NCBI GenBank assembly: GCA_030040475.1 | Contig: JASHTQ010000163.1 | Location: forward strand, 1-10,283 | Direction: 5' to 3' | Origin: Streptosporangiaceae bacterium | GTDB taxonomy: Bacteria > Actinomycetota > Actinomycetes > Streptosporangiales > Streptosporangiaceae | Length of the DNA: 10,283 nucleotides | Shown: piece after piece, positions 1-4,526 of the stretch | How the letters are laid out: every line of letters starts with the position of its first letter | Position numbering within the stretch: position 1 is the stretch's first letter | Notes under the pieces: generated by a model | The model's database searches: none | What the model saw: only the letters and a program-made list of their open reading frames with translations | Told to the model about the DNA's origin: nothing | Made by a program: the position numbers and the translations under genes

Positions 1-549
1 GATGTAGTCCACGACCCAGGGGTGGATGCCGCTGCGCCGCGCCCAGGCCAGCCAGTCGCGGGCGCTGCTCACCAGGTGGACGTGCACCATCCGGTTGATC
101 AGCGCCGAGGACATCGGCCGCACGATGGCCGAGTCCTGGCTCCTGTTCCCCGCGCCGATCACCACGGACTCCGGGTGCAGCGTGTAGCTGCCGAGCCGGC
201 GGTCCAGGATCAGGCTGTAGAACGCCTTCTGCACCTCGTGGCTCGACCCGTTCAGCTCGTCGAGGAACAGCACGTAGGGCTCGTCCCGCGCGATCGCCTC
301 CGGCGGGCAGAACCGGCTGCGCGCCCTGTCGCCCTCGCCGACGATCCGCGGCACGCCGATGAGGTCCTCGGCCGCGAGCTGGGTGCCGAGCAGCGTGTGG
401 CAGTCCAGGCCGACCTGCGCGGCGAACTCCTCGACCAGGCTGGACTTGCCGATGCCCGGCTGTCCCCAGACAAAGACCGGCCGGACCACCGCGACATGCA
501 GGAGCAGTTCGGGCAGCTGGGCAGGGGTAACCGTGACGGCGGCGTGCAT
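1..549 (-). CDS. MoxR-family AAA+ ATPase, N-terminal part (runs off left edge)
   Basis: This frame is open from an ATG at 549 down to base 1 with no stop, giving 183 codons; the C-terminal part lies outside the window. Visible motifs are a Walker A GQPGIGKSS (residues 29-37), a Walker B LFLDEL (94-99), a sensor-1 asparagine in GAGNR (N135) and a candidate arginine finger in ALINRM (R153). These are typical of MoxR-type AAA+ ATPases (AAA_5 class), cytoplasmic chaperone-like ATPases. In many bacteria they act with VWA-domain proteins encoded next to them; any such partner would lie beyond the left edge. A TGA at 556-558 leaves ATG 549 as the only upstream start. No Shine-Dalgarno sequence precedes it, which is common for short-leader actinobacterial genes. 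The specific substrate cannot be told. Confidence 0.88.
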   Translation of the reverse strand, partial: MHAAVTVTPAQLPELLLHVAVVRPVFVWGQPGIGKSSLVEEFAAQVGLDCHTLLGTQLAAEDLIGVPRIVGEGDRARSRFCPPEAIARDEPYVLFLDELNGSSHEVQKAFYSLILDRRLGSYTLHPESVVIGAGNRSQDSAIVRPMSSALINRMVHVHLVSSARDWLAWARRSGIHPWVVDYI

Positions 550-584
550 ATAACGTCAGAGTACGTTCGGCCCGCTCGGCGTAC

Positions 585-590
585 ATTTTA
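585..590 (-). promoter_or_regulatory. candidate -10 element for the MoxR gene
   Basis: On the minus strand this reads TAAAAT, five of six matches to TATAAT, inside an AT-rich patch that stands out from the surrounding GC-rich DNA. A transcript starting about 7 nt downstream would have a leader of roughly 28 nt before ATG 549. No good -35 hexamer lies at 16-18 nt spacing, so this is a position-based guess. Confidence 0.35.
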
Positions 591-634
591 TTTTCCGCGG
601 CGCTGGTTAACCCTCCTCGGTCGTCCGCGGCGGG

Positions 635-660
635 CGTTCGCGTGGGGCCGTTCGCGTGGG
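635..660 (+). repeat. 12-bp direct repeat, 14-bp period
   Basis: CGTTCGCGTGGG occurs at 635-646 and again, identically, at 649-660. The start-to-start distance is 14 bp. It lies in the divergent intergenic region about 200 bp before the SRPBCC start and about 90 bp before the MoxR start. It could be a pair of direct-repeat protein-binding sites or a simple duplication. Confidence 0.5.
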
Positions 661-676
661 CTTGGATTGCGTCGCT

Positions 677-708
677 CGCTCTCGTGAAAGGGCGGTGACC
701 TGAGAGCG
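677..708. repeat. 7-bp perfect inverted repeat with 18-nt spacer
   Basis: CGCTCTC (677-683) is the reverse complement of GAGAGCG (702-708). As RNA it would give a 7-bp, mostly GC stem with an 18-nt loop. It lies in the middle of the divergent intergenic region. It has no U-tract, so operator or weak hairpin are both possible. Confidence 0.35.
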
Positions 709-833
709 TTACTTCGGCGCGGTGTGCGCGATAGCGGGCCGCTCCCTGACCAGACGGGAATGGAGCACGTACATACAGACGGCGGCCTACATACCGGGCT
801 GCCCGTCAGCGCTGCCTGGGGTCGCGGCGGCGG

Positions 834-839
834 TAGGGT
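834..839 (+). promoter_or_regulatory. candidate -10 for the SRPBCC gene, near-leaderless
   Basis: TAGGGT fits the TANNNT pattern of actinobacterial -10 elements. A weak -35 (CTGCCT, 812-817, three of six matches) sits 16 nt upstream. Transcription would start near 846, only about 8 nt before the ATG at 854. That would explain the lack of a well-spaced Shine-Dalgarno site. A minimal frame ATG GGC TCA TGA (846-857) overlaps the start codon; I do not regard it as a gene. Confidence 0.25.
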
Positions 840-853
840 GCTTGGATGGGCTC

Positions 854-1312
854 ATGACGACTGAGCAGGAAGCGCCGCGCGTGGTCAGCGCCAGCCGCGA
901 GATCGCGGCAGAGCCGGAGCGAATCTTCGAGCTGATCGCCGATCCGGCCGTCCAGCCGAGCTGGGACGGCAACGACAACCTGGCCGACGCGGCGGCCGGG
1001 CAGCGAGTTCACCGGGTCGGTGACGTGTTCACGACGACGCTGACCCGCAACGGGGTCCGGGAGAACCACGTGGTCGAGTTCGAGGAGGGCCGCCGTATCG
1101 CCTGGATGCCCGCCGAGCCGGGGCTGGACCGGCCCGGGCATCTGTGGCGATGGGAGCTGGAACCCGCCGGCCCGTCGGGCACCCAGGTCACCTGCACCTA
1201 CGACTGGACCCACCTGACCGACGAGAAGCGGTTCCCTGCGGCGCGGGCGACGACGCCCGACAGGCTGCGGGCCTCGCTCGACCTGCTCGCCGCCCTCGCC
1301 GAAGGATCCTGA
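854..1312 (+). CDS. SRPBCC-fold protein (polyketide cyclase / Bet v1-like)
   Basis: A 152-residue protein beginning MTTEQEAPRVV. The pattern is that of the SRPBCC (START/Bet v1) superfamily: an opening strand (VVSASREIAAEPERIFELI, about 9-27), a helix followed by the conserved WDG region, a run of beta strands (about 55-120), and a long C-terminal helix (RLRASLDLLAALAEG). Full length is normal for single-domain SRPBCC proteins. Members bind hydrophobic ligands in a deep cavity; some are cyclases or dehydrases, and many have no known ligand. I chose ATG 854 because SRPBCC homology-like sequence starts right after it. The upstream in-frame extension to 722 looks non-coding. It is convergent with the lipoprotein gene at 1393-1977. 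The specific function is unknown. Confidence 0.82.
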   Translation: MTTEQEAPRVVSASREIAAEPERIFELIADPAVQPSWDGNDNLADAAAGQRVHRVGDVFTTTLTRNGVRENHVVEFEEGRRIAWMPAEPGLDRPGHLWRWELEPAGPSGTQVTCTYDWTHLTDEKRFPAARATTPDRLRASLDLLAALAEGS

Positions 1313-1346
1313 CCGCCCGGGCCGGAACCCTTCCGACGCCGACCGC

Positions 1347-1376
1347 ATCCCGGCTGGACCGGATGGACGCCGGGAT
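1347..1376. terminator. candidate bidirectional terminator hairpin
   Basis: ATCCCGGC (1347-1354) and GCCGGGAT (1369-1376) form a perfect 8-bp inverted repeat with a 14-nt loop. It lies in the 80-bp gap between the convergent SRPBCC and lipoprotein genes, where a shared terminator is expected. No U-tract follows on either strand, as is usual for many actinobacterial hairpin terminators. Confidence 0.5.
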
Positions 1377-1392
1377 CGGGTCGTCGGGTTCG

Positions 1393-1977
1393 TCAGCCGA
1401 CGGGCAGGTAGGTGACCGGTCCGAGGCTGGCGGGCGAGACCGGCGGCGGCTTGGGGCTGAGCCCGAAGTCGGTTACCTGGAACGTCGCCGCGTTCACCAC
1501 CAGGGACAGGTACCGGCCTGTCGGCGCCTTGGATCCCGGCGGCCCGGTCGCGTCGGTGGCGGTGAAGTGGCCCCGCATCGTCAGCAGGAACGCCCGGATG
1601 CTGGCCGAGCCGGGCACGAGGTCACCCGGCGTCGCCGAGGTCAGTGCCTTGGCCCGGGTGGTCAGCACCGCCGTAACCTGCGACGGGGCAGCATCGCCGT
1701 CTTCTTTCGCGACGCTGCGCGCAATCGCCGCCAGCCGCGGGACCGCCGAGTCCGGAACCGGTGATCCCGTCGAGGCGGGTATCGGCGATCCCGGCACCGA
1801 CGCGGACGCCGCACTTGCCGCCGCCGACGGCGGCGCTGTGCAGCCCGCGGCCAGCGCGGCCACCGCACCGGCCAGCACGGCAGGGGCCAGCACGGCACGG
1901 GCCAGGGTGGCACGGGCCAGGGTGGCACGGGCCAGCACCACGGTGGTCAGCCGACGGGCTTGCCTCAGCGTGCGCAT
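1393..1977 (-). CDS. small secreted lipoprotein, function unknown
   Basis: A 194-residue protein. The N-terminus (MRTLRQARRL) is basic and is followed by an alanine/leucine-rich stretch ending in a lipobox LAAGC with the lipidation cysteine at residue 46. This predicts Sec export, lipid attachment by Lgt and cleavage by signal peptidase II, anchoring the protein to the outer face of the membrane. The signal sequence is unusually long and carries arginines inside the hydrophobic part, because it is built from a 15-bp tandem repeat (see 1871-1943). A low-complexity Ala/Ser/Pro linker (about 47-80) leads to a domain of about 110 residues that I do not recognise. It contains PRLAAIARSVAKEDGD and a C-terminal part (GRYLSLVVNAATFQVTDFGL) with a beta-strand pattern. 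A strong Shine-Dalgarno site (GAGGAGGT, ending 3 nt before ATG 1977) supports the start. It lies 109 bp downstream of the FN3 gene on the same strand and may be partly co-transcribed with it. Confidence 0.78.
   Translation of the reverse strand: MRTLRQARRLTTVVLARATLARATLARAVLAPAVLAGAVAALAAGCTAPPSAAASAASASVPGSPIPASTGSPVPDSAVPRLAAIARSVAKEDGDAAPSQVTAVLTTRAKALTSATPGDLVPGSASIRAFLLTMRGHFTATDATGPPGSKAPTGRYLSLVVNAATFQVTDFGLSPKPPPVSPASLGPVTYLPVG
1871..1943 (-). repeat. 15-bp tandem repeat encoding the signal peptide core
   Basis: Units start at 1871, 1886, 1901, 1916 and (partial) 1931. The units at 1901 and 1916 are identical (GCCAGGGTGGCACGG on the plus strand); the others differ at a few bases. 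On the coding strand they give five-residue units LARAT, LARAT, LARAV, LAPAV, LAGAV. The 15-bp period keeps the reading frame, so copy-number change would lengthen or shorten the export signal without breaking the protein. Confidence 0.85.
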
Positions 1978-1993
1978 GGCACCTCCTCGGCTT

Positions 1994-2021
1994 CTACGGC
2001 GTTACTTCCACGGCGTTGCTT
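1994..2021 (-). repeat. 14-bp imperfect tandem direct repeat upstream of lipoprotein gene
   Basis: Two adjacent 14-bp units (1994-2007 and 2008-2021) match at 12 of 14 bases; on the coding strand the unit is AAGYAACGCCGTRG. They end about 17 nt upstream of the lipoprotein start codon, just before its ribosome binding site. The location suits a regulator binding to direct repeats or an RNA leader element, but nothing in the sequence decides this. Confidence 0.5.
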
Positions 2022-2048
2022 AGACGGGCACGGCGGCACTCCGGTTGC

Positions 2049-2071
2049 TCGCCACGCGATCCTGGTGGCGA
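2049..2071 (-). terminator. candidate terminator hairpin after the FN3 gene
   Basis: TCGCCAC (2049-2055) and GTGGCGA (2065-2071) form a perfect 7-bp inverted repeat with a 9-nt loop. It begins 16 bp beyond the stop of the FN3 protein gene. It has no U-tract. If active it would at least partly separate transcription of the FN3 gene from the lipoprotein gene downstream. Confidence 0.45.
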
Positions 2072-2086
2072 AACGGCGCAGTCCGG

Positions 2087-3205
2087 CTACGACTGGCTTC
2101 CGTTGAGGTCGAAGTTCCAGCTCTGCGCCGGGCAGTAATAGCCGCCGCTCGCGGTGACGTACGGCGAGGTGAGCACCATGCTGCCGGTCCAGGAGGTCCA
2201 TCCGCCGTGGTTTACCTGCTTAGGCGCGATGCGCAGGCTGACGGTGTTCTCCACGTTGATCGACTGGCACTGCGTGATCTTGGCCTCGGTCGTGCCCGCG
2301 TAACCGGAGCCGGAACTCGTCAGCTTCACGGTGAACGGCTGCACGGACAGGTCCGGCGGGGCGAACTCCGCGTCTGCCGTCAGCGTGCATGTGGTCGAGG
2401 AGCAGGCCGAGGTGAAACTCCACGTGTCGTTCCACTTCTGGCCCACGTGCAGGCTGGCGCCGGAACCCGGGGTGCTGACCACCTTGAATACCAGGGGAAT
2501 GCTGCCCTCGAGCGGAACTGCCAGCGTCGACAGCGAGAGGGCCTGGGACCTGACGGACTCGTGGTTCCCCCACTTCGCGCTCACCTGGTACTGCCGGGAG
2601 GCGCCCGGGCTCAGCCCGGTGACGACGTAGGTGTGGGCCGTCCCCGGCACCACGGTGACGGGGTTGCCGTCCTCGTAGATCACGTACGAGTCGGGAGTCG
2701 GGCCCTTCGGCGACGGCGACCAGTGGAAGGTCACGGAGGTCCAGGTCAGCTGGCCCGCCGACAGCCCGACCGGGCTAGGGGCTATGGTCGTCACCACGGC
2801 CCTGACCGATGGGCTCGAGCGCTGCGTTCCCGACTCCGCGATGATCGTGTACCGGTAGGCGGTGCCGGGAGTCAGCCCGCCATCGAGGAAGGACGTCTGA
2901 TTGGCGGCGACCGAGCCCACCTGGGCGCCGTTCCGCAGCACCAGGTACCTGTCGATGGTCGCGCCGCCGTCGGCCGGGGTCCAGGACACGAGCACCGACG
3001 TCGCCGTCGGCGACCGGCCGCGAACCGCCGTCGGGGCGACCGGCACCTTGTGCCACGGGGCCCAGACCAGGATGCCGGCCACCAGGACGACCACCACGGC
3101 ACCCGCCGCGGCGAAAAGCCACCTCGGGCGCTTGCGGGCAGGCGGAACCGGCGACATATTGCCGGCCGGCATCGGGGGCCATCCCATAGCATCCTGATAG
3201 GACAT
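2087..3205 (-). CDS. membrane-anchored protein with two fibronectin type III domains
   Basis: A 372-residue protein. It has a short Pro/Met-rich cytoplasmic tail (1-28), basic residues ARKRPR (about 23-28) and one hydrophobic anchor (about 30-49, LFAAAGAVVVVLVAGILVW), so the rest should face outside. Two FN3 domains follow at about 57-140 (SVLVSWTP, AYRYTIIAES) and 143-228 (SVTFHWSPSP, RQYQVSAKWG). They show the tryptophan and tyrosine core residues and the SPGxxYxY-type turn. The C-terminal domain (about 233-372) has four cysteines (268, 273, 313, 358), many Thr/Ser, and two WTSWTG/SWNFD segments. I do not recognise it; it may be a disulfide-bonded beta domain. ATG 3205 was chosen over an upstream frame extension to 3271 because a strong Shine-Dalgarno site sits 7 nt before it and a good promoter falls between the two. 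A role in surface binding or sensing is inference from the architecture. Confidence 0.82.
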   Translation of the reverse strand: MSYQDAMGWPPMPAGNMSPVPPARKRPRWLFAAAGAVVVVLVAGILVWAPWHKVPVAPTAVRGRSPTATSVLVSWTPADGGATIDRYLVLRNGAQVGSVAANQTSFLDGGLTPGTAYRYTIIAESGTQRSSPSVRAVVTTIAPSPVGLSAGQLTWTSVTFHWSPSPKGPTPDSYVIYEDGNPVTVVPGTAHTYVVTGLSPGASRQYQVSAKWGNHESVRSQALSLSTLAVPLEGSIPLVFKVVSTPGSGASLHVGQKWNDTWSFTSACSSTTCTLTADAEFAPPDLSVQPFTVKLTSSGSGYAGTTEAKITQCQSINVENTVSLRIAPKQVNHGGWTSWTGSMVLTSPYVTASGGYYCPAQSWNFDLNGSQS

Positions 3206-3212
3206 CGGGCCG

Positions 3213-3221
3213 CCCCTTCCC
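3213..3221 (-). promoter_or_regulatory. ribosome binding site deciding the FN3 protein start
   Basis: On the minus strand GGGAAGGGG ends 7 nt before ATG 3205. The alternative start at 3271 would place this site and the promoter -10 inside the coding sequence, so 3205 is favoured. Confidence 0.65.
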
Positions 3222-3242
3222 TCGAATCCCCGTGGTAGCCCT

Positions 3243-3271
3243 ATTAAATGGCGGCTTGCGCCGGGTCGCAA
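3243..3271 (-). promoter_or_regulatory. sigma-70-type promoter for the FN3 gene
   Basis: On the minus strand a -35 TTGCGA (3271-3266, four of six matches to TTGACA) is followed after exactly 17 nt by a -10 TTTAAT (3248-3243, five of six matches to TATAAT). Transcription would start near 3236 and give a leader of about 31 nt holding the ribosome binding site. This is the best-formed promoter in the window. Confidence 0.6.
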
Positions 3272-3303
3272 GGGCCAGCATGAGCCAGGGAATAACGTAA
3301 GCA

Positions 3304-3330
3304 GAGATAACTATCTCGCGACACGATAAT
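3304..3330 (+). promoter_or_regulatory. 14-bp operator-like palindrome next to a -10-like element
   Basis: GAGATA and TATCTC (3304-3309 and 3312-3317) form a perfect 6-bp inverted repeat around the centre AC. It lies in the AT-rich divergent region between the FN3 and VOC genes. A -10-like GATAAT (3325-3330, five of six matches) lies just downstream on the plus strand, without a clear -35. If that is the VOC promoter, the palindrome covers its -35 region, as expected for an operator. No regulator gene lies next to it. Confidence 0.4.
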
Positions 3331-3379
3331 CATTTGGCGGTCTTTTGTTAAAACTGGTCAAGGCAATCAAGGAGGGGAC

Positions 3380-3796
3380 ATGGCGGAACGGGCAGGCCCG
3401 CTCGGGGCAGACGTGGCGGTCACGCACATCCTGGTGGTCGCCGACCCGGCGCGGTCGCGTGACTTCTGGGTCGACGTGCTGGGCGCGGAGTTGTACCGGG
3501 AGTACGGCGGGACCAGCGTGGTGCTGCGGTTCGCTGGCACCTGGCTGCTGCTCGTCAGCGGCGGCGGGCCGACCGCCGACAAGCCCACCGTGACCTTCCT
3601 GCCGCCTGCCGATCCCGACCGGGTCAGCCACGCCATGACGCTCCGGGTGGCAGACTGCCGGGCCGCGTACCAGGCACTGCTGGCCCGCGGCGCCACCTTC
3701 CTCACCCCGCCGCACGACTGGGGCGGCGAGATCCGCTGCTTCCTGCGCGACCCGGACGGCCACCTGGTCGAGCTCAGCCAGGCCACCGGGTCCTGA
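3380..3796 (+). CDS. VOC-superfamily (glyoxalase/bleomycin resistance fold) protein
   Basis: A 138-residue protein with the paired beta-alpha-beta-beta-beta pattern of the vicinal oxygen chelate fold. The first module opens with VTHILVVADPARSRDFWVDVLG (14-35), the second with AMTLRVADCRAAYQALLARGA (about 85-105), and it ends with the classical strand FLRDPDGHLVELSQ (121-134). Candidate metal ligands at the usual family positions are H16, H84 and E131. Family members include lactoylglutathione lyases, extradiol dioxygenases and antibiotic-binding proteins; nothing here picks one. The start is supported by AAGGAGGGG directly upstream (AGGAGG to ATG spacing 4 nt). It is transcribed away from the FN3 gene. 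The GNAT-like gene follows after 117 bp that contain a large dyad. Confidence 0.88.
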   Translation: MAERAGPLGADVAVTHILVVADPARSRDFWVDVLGAELYREYGGTSVVLRFAGTWLLLVSGGGPTADKPTVTFLPPADPDRVSHAMTLRVADCRAAYQALLARGATFLTPPHDWGGEIRCFLRDPDGHLVELSQATGS

Positions 3797-3841
3797 CCCC
3801 CCTCCACACCCCGTCCCGACGTGCCAACGGGCCAATCGAAG

Positions 3842-3887
3842 ATCGTGGGTCGAAACTACCCTTATCAGGGCAGTAATGACCCACGAT
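3842..3887. repeat. 46-bp dyad-symmetric element between VOC and GNAT-like genes
   Basis: The outer arms ATCGTGGGTC (3842-3851) and GACCCACGAT (3878-3887) are perfect 10-bp inverted repeats. The inner parts ACTACCCT (3855-3862) and AGGGCAGT (3867-3874) pair about the same centre with one mismatch. Overall 18 of 23 positions are symmetric, plus one G-U pair if RNA. It begins 46 bp after the VOC stop and ends 26 bp before the GNAT-like start, leaving room only for that gene's ribosome binding site. It could be the VOC terminator, a large operator, a 5' leader hairpin or a mobile palindromic repeat. There is no U-tract on either side. Confidence 0.7.
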
Positions 3888-3913
3888 GATGCGAGCGGCG
3901 GCAGGAGGGCCAG

Positions 3914-4360
3914 ATGAACGGGTTCGTGCCCGATGATTTCGTGGTTCCGGACGGGCTTGTGGGTAGCGGGTTCCGGCTGGAGCCGCTCGGACCGCAGCAC
4001 AACGACGGCGACTACCGGGCCTGGATGTCGAGCGTCGAGCACATCAGGTCCACGCCGGGCTTCGCCGGCCGGTCGTGGCCAAGGGAGATGACGCTGGCGG
4101 AGAACCTGGGCGACCTGGAGCGGCATGCCGGGGACTTCGCGGCCCGCTCGGGGTTCACCTACACGGTGCTGGCGGACGACGGCGGCGAGATCGTCGGCTG
4201 CGTCTACATCTACCCGCTGGCCGGGGGGCAGGACGGAGCGGATGTCCGGTCCTGGGTCACGGCCGGCCGGGCCGATCTCGACGTCCCGCTGCACGACGCC
4301 GTCGCGGCATGGCTGCGCGAGGCCTGGCCGTTTGCCACAATCGCTTATGCCCCGCGCTGA
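3914..4360 (+). CDS. GNAT-like N-acetyltransferase family protein
   Basis: A 148-residue protein. The opening DDFVVPDGLVGSGFRLEPLG and the segments HIRSTPGFAG, MTLAENLGDLERHAGDFAAR, FTYTVLADDGGEIVGCVYIY and the end WPFATIAYAPR resemble an actinobacterial family usually annotated as N-acetyltransferase. The central GEIVGCVYIYP strand matches the GNAT beta-4 region. I do not see the usual acetyl-CoA loop R/Q-x-x-G-x-G/A after it; the segment following has SWVTAGRADLD instead. Activity is therefore uncertain and the substrate unknown. AGGAGG at 3903-3908, 5 nt before ATG 3914, supports the start. The length fits this short family, so I do not read it as truncated. Confidence 0.72.
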   Translation: MNGFVPDDFVVPDGLVGSGFRLEPLGPQHNDGDYRAWMSSVEHIRSTPGFAGRSWPREMTLAENLGDLERHAGDFAARSGFTYTVLADDGGEIVGCVYIYPLAGGQDGADVRSWVTAGRADLDVPLHDAVAAWLREAWPFATIAYAPR

Positions 4361-4420
4361 GCCCGGCCGGTGCGGCCCGGCTCCCGTTCCGGCAGCAGGT
4401 CTGCAGGATCCCGGGTAAGC

Positions 4421-4448
4421 CGGGACTCCCGTCCCGTGACAGCGGGAC
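4421..4448 (+). promoter_or_regulatory. competing hairpins in the histidine kinase leader
   Basis: CGGGAC (4421-4426), GTCCCG (4431-4436) and CGGGAC (4443-4448) lie in a row. The middle arm can pair with the left copy (4-nt loop) or with the right copy (6-nt loop), but not both. The right-hand hairpin sits just before the candidate leader-ORF ribosome binding site. The arrangement resembles a two-state RNA leader, or could simply be a terminator for the upstream gene. Confidence 0.4.
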
Positions 4449-4463
4449 AGGAAAGGACCGATC

Positions 4464-4526
4464 GTGGAGGGGTGGGTCTGGTTCTTCAGGGACGGTCCCT
4501 GGGCGCGATGCCGACTCGGTGGCTGA
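4464..4526 (+). CDS. possible 20-residue leader peptide overlapping the kinase start
   Basis: A GTG at 4464 is preceded by GGAAAGGA with 6 nt between that site and the start, a better ribosome binding site than the kinase itself has. The frame reads VEGWVWFFRDGPWARCRLGG and stops at TGA 4524-4526. It contains three Trp and two Phe in 20 residues. It overlaps the kinase start codon (4508) by 19 nt in another frame. Translation could open the 15-bp palindrome at 4487-4501 and re-initiate at the kinase, a coupling arrangement known for many bacterial genes. It is short enough to be chance, so I keep it as a candidate only. Confidence 0.3.
   Translation: MEGWVWFFRDGPWARCRLGG
4487..4501 (+). repeat. 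15-bp perfect palindrome just before the kinase start
   Basis: CAGGGAC (4487-4493) and GTCCCTG (4495-4501) are perfect 7-bp inverted repeats around a single G. It ends 6 nt before ATG 4508, in the place where a Shine-Dalgarno site would be. The single-base centre fits a protein operator better than a tight RNA hairpin, though a smaller loop-opened hairpin could still hinder ribosome access. Confidence 0.55.

Larger units (their letters stand above)
550..853. other. divergent intergenic region, no gene seen
   Basis: These 304 bases separate the leftward MoxR gene from the rightward SRPBCC gene. I see no convincing coding frame. A frame does continue upstream of the SRPBCC start to 722, but that part has no recognisable protein character. 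The stretch holds an AT-rich patch (585-594) with a -10-like element for the MoxR gene, a 12-bp direct repeat (635-646 and 649-660), a 7-bp inverted repeat (677-683 and 702-708), two copies of TACATAC (770-776 and 788-794) and a -10-like hexamer just before the SRPBCC start. Confidence 0.6.

Noticed and set aside
22..687. 221-codon plus-strand frame at the left end
   Set aside because: It is the antisense of the MoxR gene, whose Walker A and B motifs are clear on the minus strand.
722..853. N-terminal extension of the SRPBCC protein from 722
   Set aside because: The extra 44 residues have no fold pattern, and the SRPBCC domain begins right after ATG 854.
2045..3238. 397-codon plus-strand frame across the FN3 gene
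   Set aside because: Arg/His/Gly-rich and without domains; the minus strand has clear FN3 motifs, a promoter and a ribosome binding site.
3842..3887. Insertion sequence end or phage attachment site
   Set aside because: No transposase, integrase, target duplication or tRNA gene is visible; the dyad alone does not support a mobile element.
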